NCBI GenBank assembly: GCA_028708485.1
Contig: JAQVYZ010000032.1
Span: 1-8,232 of the forward strand
Source of the DNA: Caldisericia bacterium
GTDB taxonomy: Bacteria; Caldisericota; Caldisericia; UBA6126
Reading direction: 5' to 3'
Length of the DNA stretch: 8,232 nt
In this document: in pieces, positions 6,217 through 8,232 of the stretch
Numbering within the stretch: the stretch's first letter is position 1
Layout of the letters: every line of letters starts with the position of its first letter
Notes under the pieces: model-generated
What the model was told of the DNA's origin: nothing
Databases searched by the model: none
The model's input: only the letters and a program-made list of their open reading frames with translations
Translations under genes and position numbers: made by a program

Positions 6217-6242
6217 GTATGTTGCTTAGCAGTGTTTGTCAA
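6214..6242 (-). promoter_or_regulatory. Promoter of the padR operon
   Basis: Read on the - strand, TTGACA (6242-6237), a full -35 match, is followed after exactly 17 bases by TACACT (6219-6214), four of six for the -10 box. Predicted start of transcription is near 6207, about 60 bases before the padR ATG. The -10 box overlaps one arm of the inverted repeat. Confidence 0.6.
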
Positions 6243-6280
6243 ATTGCCTCCGAATATTATTACCTTAAATAATCAGCTGG

Positions 6281-6286
6281 TAGAAT
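6281..6286 (+). promoter_or_regulatory. Weak candidate -10 box for the signal-peptidase-like gene
   Basis: TAGAAT matches five of six bases of the -10 consensus, 54 bases before ATG 6341. The matching -35 region (around 6257-6262, TTATTA) is poor. The 195-bp divergent region shared with padR otherwise holds the padR promoter and operator. Confidence 0.2.
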
Positions 6287-6340
6287 ATTGTCATTTGTTG
6301 CTTATATGAAAAAAATTAGATATATGGATTGGGAAACAGC

Positions 6341-7816
6341 ATGAATTCAAAATTAAACAAAGTTTTATGGATACCCAGAGTTTTATTTCTCTTATATATT
6401 TTGTTTTTCCTGTATTCTTTGGTTTTCACAAAAGACATTCTTGGAAATTATGACATAATTATCAATCTTTTTCGATTTGTCATCATCTGCGCTTATTTTT
6501 ACCTCACTTTCTTTATGCCTATTGTGGTTGGTATTTTATTTTTAATTAGCAGCATCCTTGGTTTATCTGATATGAATGCTCTTACCACAATAGAGATGGT
6601 TGTACTTAGTATTCGCCTTATTACAGGTTGCCTCCTGATTGTTTTGCCATTACTCTTTAAATCAAAAACAACACAAAACGATCAAGGTAGTCTTGTCACA
6701 AATGAAAATCCTCAAAAAGACCTACCAACAAAGATTGAATGCCCAATATGCCACAATTCGGACTCAGTGTTACTTCTGTCAACCGCGTATTTACAAAGTT
6801 TGCCTTTATCAGAAAAAGGAATCCCTGATATCACCAAGTCAAATGAAAATAACATATCAACTATCATGGCACCGCCTAAGGAACCAAGAAAATATATACA
6901 TGTATGGTGGTTTTTATCAGGCGCGGTCTTTGTGTATTTGTTGACAATGTCTATTTCGAATTTTTTTCATCAGCCAAGTAGTGAACCTTTTTTTAGTGTG
7001 TTAGGCTTCCTGTTTGGTTACATATTCTGGATTAATTTATCTTTTAGCAATGGAATCTTGTTGTCACAGGTCAACCAGTATACAGATAAAAACATTGCCC
7101 CTTTGTATCAGAAAGCATTACACTTTTGGAACGGGCTCTATTATTGCGAGGAAGATAACCTTGTTTTTGATCCCGTTTCAGACAAAAGTACTGACACAGA
7201 GAACCTTCGTACATTCATTGTAACAGAAACAGGATACAATGATGCGCTGTATCAGAGCCTAAGGATGAAACCCGAGAAACAGACCGGCAAAAAGAAAGGG
7301 ATTTCACCACTTGGTTTGGTGGGTTTAGTTGCTTTATTCATGATCCACATTTTCCTTACAACGTACCTGATCGGCACATTTGCTTCTCCCGTTCTTTTTC
7401 GTGATCGCTCCATGAATCCAACCATTAAAAAACATTCTTTCATTCTAAACACACGTTTGAATTACTTCGCTAAAAATCCAAAAAGAGGCGACATTATTGT
7501 TTTTCATCAAACAGTGGAAGGTGAAGATACTTACTTTATGCAAAGAGTCATCGCTTTACCGGGAGAAACTGTCGGATGGAAAAATGGTGAAATCCGGATT
7601 GATGATAAAAAACTTGATGAACCGTATTTATTTGGCAAGTTGAAGAATAATGAAATGGAAATAAATGGGTTTGATGATATGTTCCTAAAAAAGGACGAGT
7701 TTTTTGTCATGGGAGATGATCGGTCAATCAGCACAGACAGCCGGTCTTTTGGGCCGGTTCAACGCGACAATATTCTTGGTAAGGTATACTTCTTTGTCAA
7801 TTTCAGTAAAGAATAG
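6341..7816 (+). CDS. Polytopic membrane protein with C-terminal signal peptidase I (S26) domain, catalytic Lys replaced by Gln
   Basis: This 491-residue protein is far longer than a usual signal peptidase I. The N-terminal third has about four hydrophobic segments (roughly 10-30, 38-57, 58-76, 86-106). A cytoplasmic stretch carries CPIC (134-137), half of a zinc ribbon; further segments lie at about 187-206 and 216-240, and NGLYYCEEDNLVFDP (264-278) looks like the degenerate other half. A last segment (about 323-349) leads to the S26 domain: serine box RSMNPTI (S357), RGDIIVF (382-388), QRVIALPGE (401-409), and GDDRSISTDSRSFGP (458-472). In working enzymes the residue before RV(I/V)xLPG is the general-base lysine; here it is Q401 (codon CAA at 7541-7543). 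The protein may be inactive, altered in chemistry, or regulatory. ATG 6341 follows GGGA (6331-6334); TTG 6329 is an unlikely start. It is divergent from padR, and the next gene starts six bases after its stop. Confidence 0.85.
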   Translation: MNSKLNKVLWIPRVLFLLYILFFLYSLVFTKDILGNYDIIINLFRFVIICAYFYLTFFMPIVVGILFLISSILGLSDMNALTTIEMVVLSIRLITGCLLIVLPLLFKSKTTQNDQGSLVTNENPQKDLPTKIECPICHNSDSVLLLSTAYLQSLPLSEKGIPDITKSNENNISTIMAPPKEPRKYIHVWWFLSGAVFVYLLTMSISNFFHQPSSEPFFSVLGFLFGYIFWINLSFSNGILLSQVNQYTDKNIAPLYQKALHFWNGLYYCEEDNLVFDPVSDKSTDTENLRTFIVTETGYNDALYQSLRMKPEKQTGKKKGISPLGLVGLVALFMIHIFLTTYLIGTFASPVLFRDRSMNPTIKKHSFILNTRLNYFAKNPKRGDIIVFHQTVEGEDTYFMQRVIALPGETVGWKNGEIRIDDKKLDEPYLFGKLKNNEMEINGFDDMFLKKDEFFVMGDDRSISTDSRSFGPVQRDNILGKVYFFVNFSKE

Positions 7817-7822
7817 AGAATC

Positions 7823-8134
7823 ATGAAAAGTACTTCTTCTTTATTTATTAAGATCCTGTCTCTAATAATCTTGATCACCTTTATGCAGTCTTGTTCATTG
7901 AAAAATAGAAATCTTGAATATTTCGTAAATCGGTATTTTCAGGAAAAATACACTGAATTTCTCGTCCTTTTAAAATATCAGCCTATCGAAGAGTTGAATC
8001 ATGAAGAGTTAACTGATGGTATCAACGGGCTTCAGGCTGCATTAGAGCTTCATTTCGATGATAACGCAGATAAAAACGATACAGAGGCTTTGTTGAGCAG
8101 AGCATTTTTGCTCGGGCAAAACGTTACTATTTAG
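7823..8134 (+). CDS. Putative lipoprotein with TPR region, frame broken near the C-terminus
   Basis: The open frame codes for 103 residues. The N-terminus is a typical export signal (basic K2 and K10, hydrophobic 11-20) ending in FMQSC with the probable lipid-bearing cysteine at 24; the box is looser than usual (Met and Gln at -3 and -2), as often accepted in spirochaetes. The rest is acidic and helical. The frame ends in SRAFLLGQNVTI and TAG at 8132, but the sequence right after reads as a tetratricopeptide repeat in another frame, so the end is probably created by a one-base loss between about 8074 and 8121. The start is six bases after the signal-peptidase-like gene with only a weak GAG ribosome site, so translation is likely coupled. 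The two probably form one operon. The family beyond TPR lipoprotein is unknown to me. Confidence 0.7.
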   Translation: MKSTSSLFIKILSLIILITFMQSCSLKNRNLEYFVNRYFQEKYTEFLVLLKYQPIEELNHEELTDGINGLQAALELHFDDNADKNDTEALLSRAFLLGQNVTI

Positions 8135-8232
8135 ATGGTGAATATGAATGCGCATTGGCCGATCTAACACAGTGTTCACGATCAGAAGATAAAACTAAAG
8201 CTATACCTTTCCGCGATCAGATTATTAAAGAG
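8110..8232 (+). pseudogene. Out-of-frame TPR continuation of the preceding lipoprotein gene (runs off the window)
   Basis: Read from 8110 in the frame one base back from the lipoprotein frame, the DNA gives ARAKRYYLDGEYECALADL and continues open to the window edge. The spacing YxxxGxYxxALxxL is the core of a tetratricopeptide repeat. This frame has stops upstream (8059, 8062, 8071) and no start codon or ribosome site of its own, so it is the lost 3' part of the gene beginning at 7823. One extra T in the T-run at 8105-8109, or one extra A at 8118-8121, would join the two. It may be a true mutation or a sequencing error in a homopolymer. Confidence 0.65.

Noticed and set aside
6324..6344. Six-codon frame MDWETA whose stop overlaps the ATG of the signal-peptidase-like gene
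   Set aside because: An ATGA overlap could mean a coupled leader peptide, but no ribosome site precedes it and such short frames are common by chance.
6639..7223. Additional + strand open frames inside the signal-peptidase-like gene
   Set aside because: They lie in another frame of a well-supported gene and show no ribosome sites or recognisable motifs.

Overview
The window is AT-rich bacterial DNA (about 38% G+C by hand count of 3301-3660). It has good Shine-Dalgarno sites (GGAGG/AGGAGG), sigma70-like promoters, two lipoproteins and a membrane iron-sulfur protein. This suggests a Gram-positive anaerobe of the Clostridia type or a spirochaete. The loose lipobox of the last gene leans to the latter, the PadR/ferredoxin genes to the former. 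I cannot decide between them, and no rRNA or tRNA is present to help.

Left part (72-4421, all + strand): this looks like an accessory region. It holds a DUF4143-type AAA ATPase, an orphan Imm5-like putative immunity protein whose base composition is clearly richer in G+C (about 49%) than its surroundings, an unrecognised lipoprotein, and a 503-residue class II Fic protein. The Fic gene has a strong predicted promoter behind a 270-bp AT-rich leader with two perfect inverted repeats and recurring TTTTTAC motifs. A short relic matching an internal piece of the lipoprotein gene follows the fic stop codon, so near-identical direct repeats flank a block of about 1.95 kb that contains fic.

Middle part (4450-6145, - strand, convergent with fic): a compact three-gene operon reading padR, membrane 4Fe-4S protein (NapH/CcoG-like), class I SAM methyltransferase. 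padR and the Fe-S gene overlap by ATGA. A perfect 10-bp inverted repeat covers the predicted padR promoter, which fits autoregulation. The target of the methyltransferase is unknown.

Right part (6341-8232, + strand, divergent from padR): a 491-residue polytopic protein with pieces of a zinc ribbon and a C-terminal signal peptidase I (S26) domain. The catalytic serine is present, but the residue aligned with the general-base lysine is glutamine. Six bases later begins a lipoprotein gene whose frame is broken near 8105-8121. The sequence after the break, in another frame, reads as a tetratricopeptide repeat and runs off the window.

No CRISPR array, insertion sequence, tRNA or rRNA was seen. 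The best leads are the degenerate fused signal peptidase with its lipoprotein partner, the PadR/Fe-S/methyltransferase operon, and the repeat-flanked, elaborately controlled fic gene.
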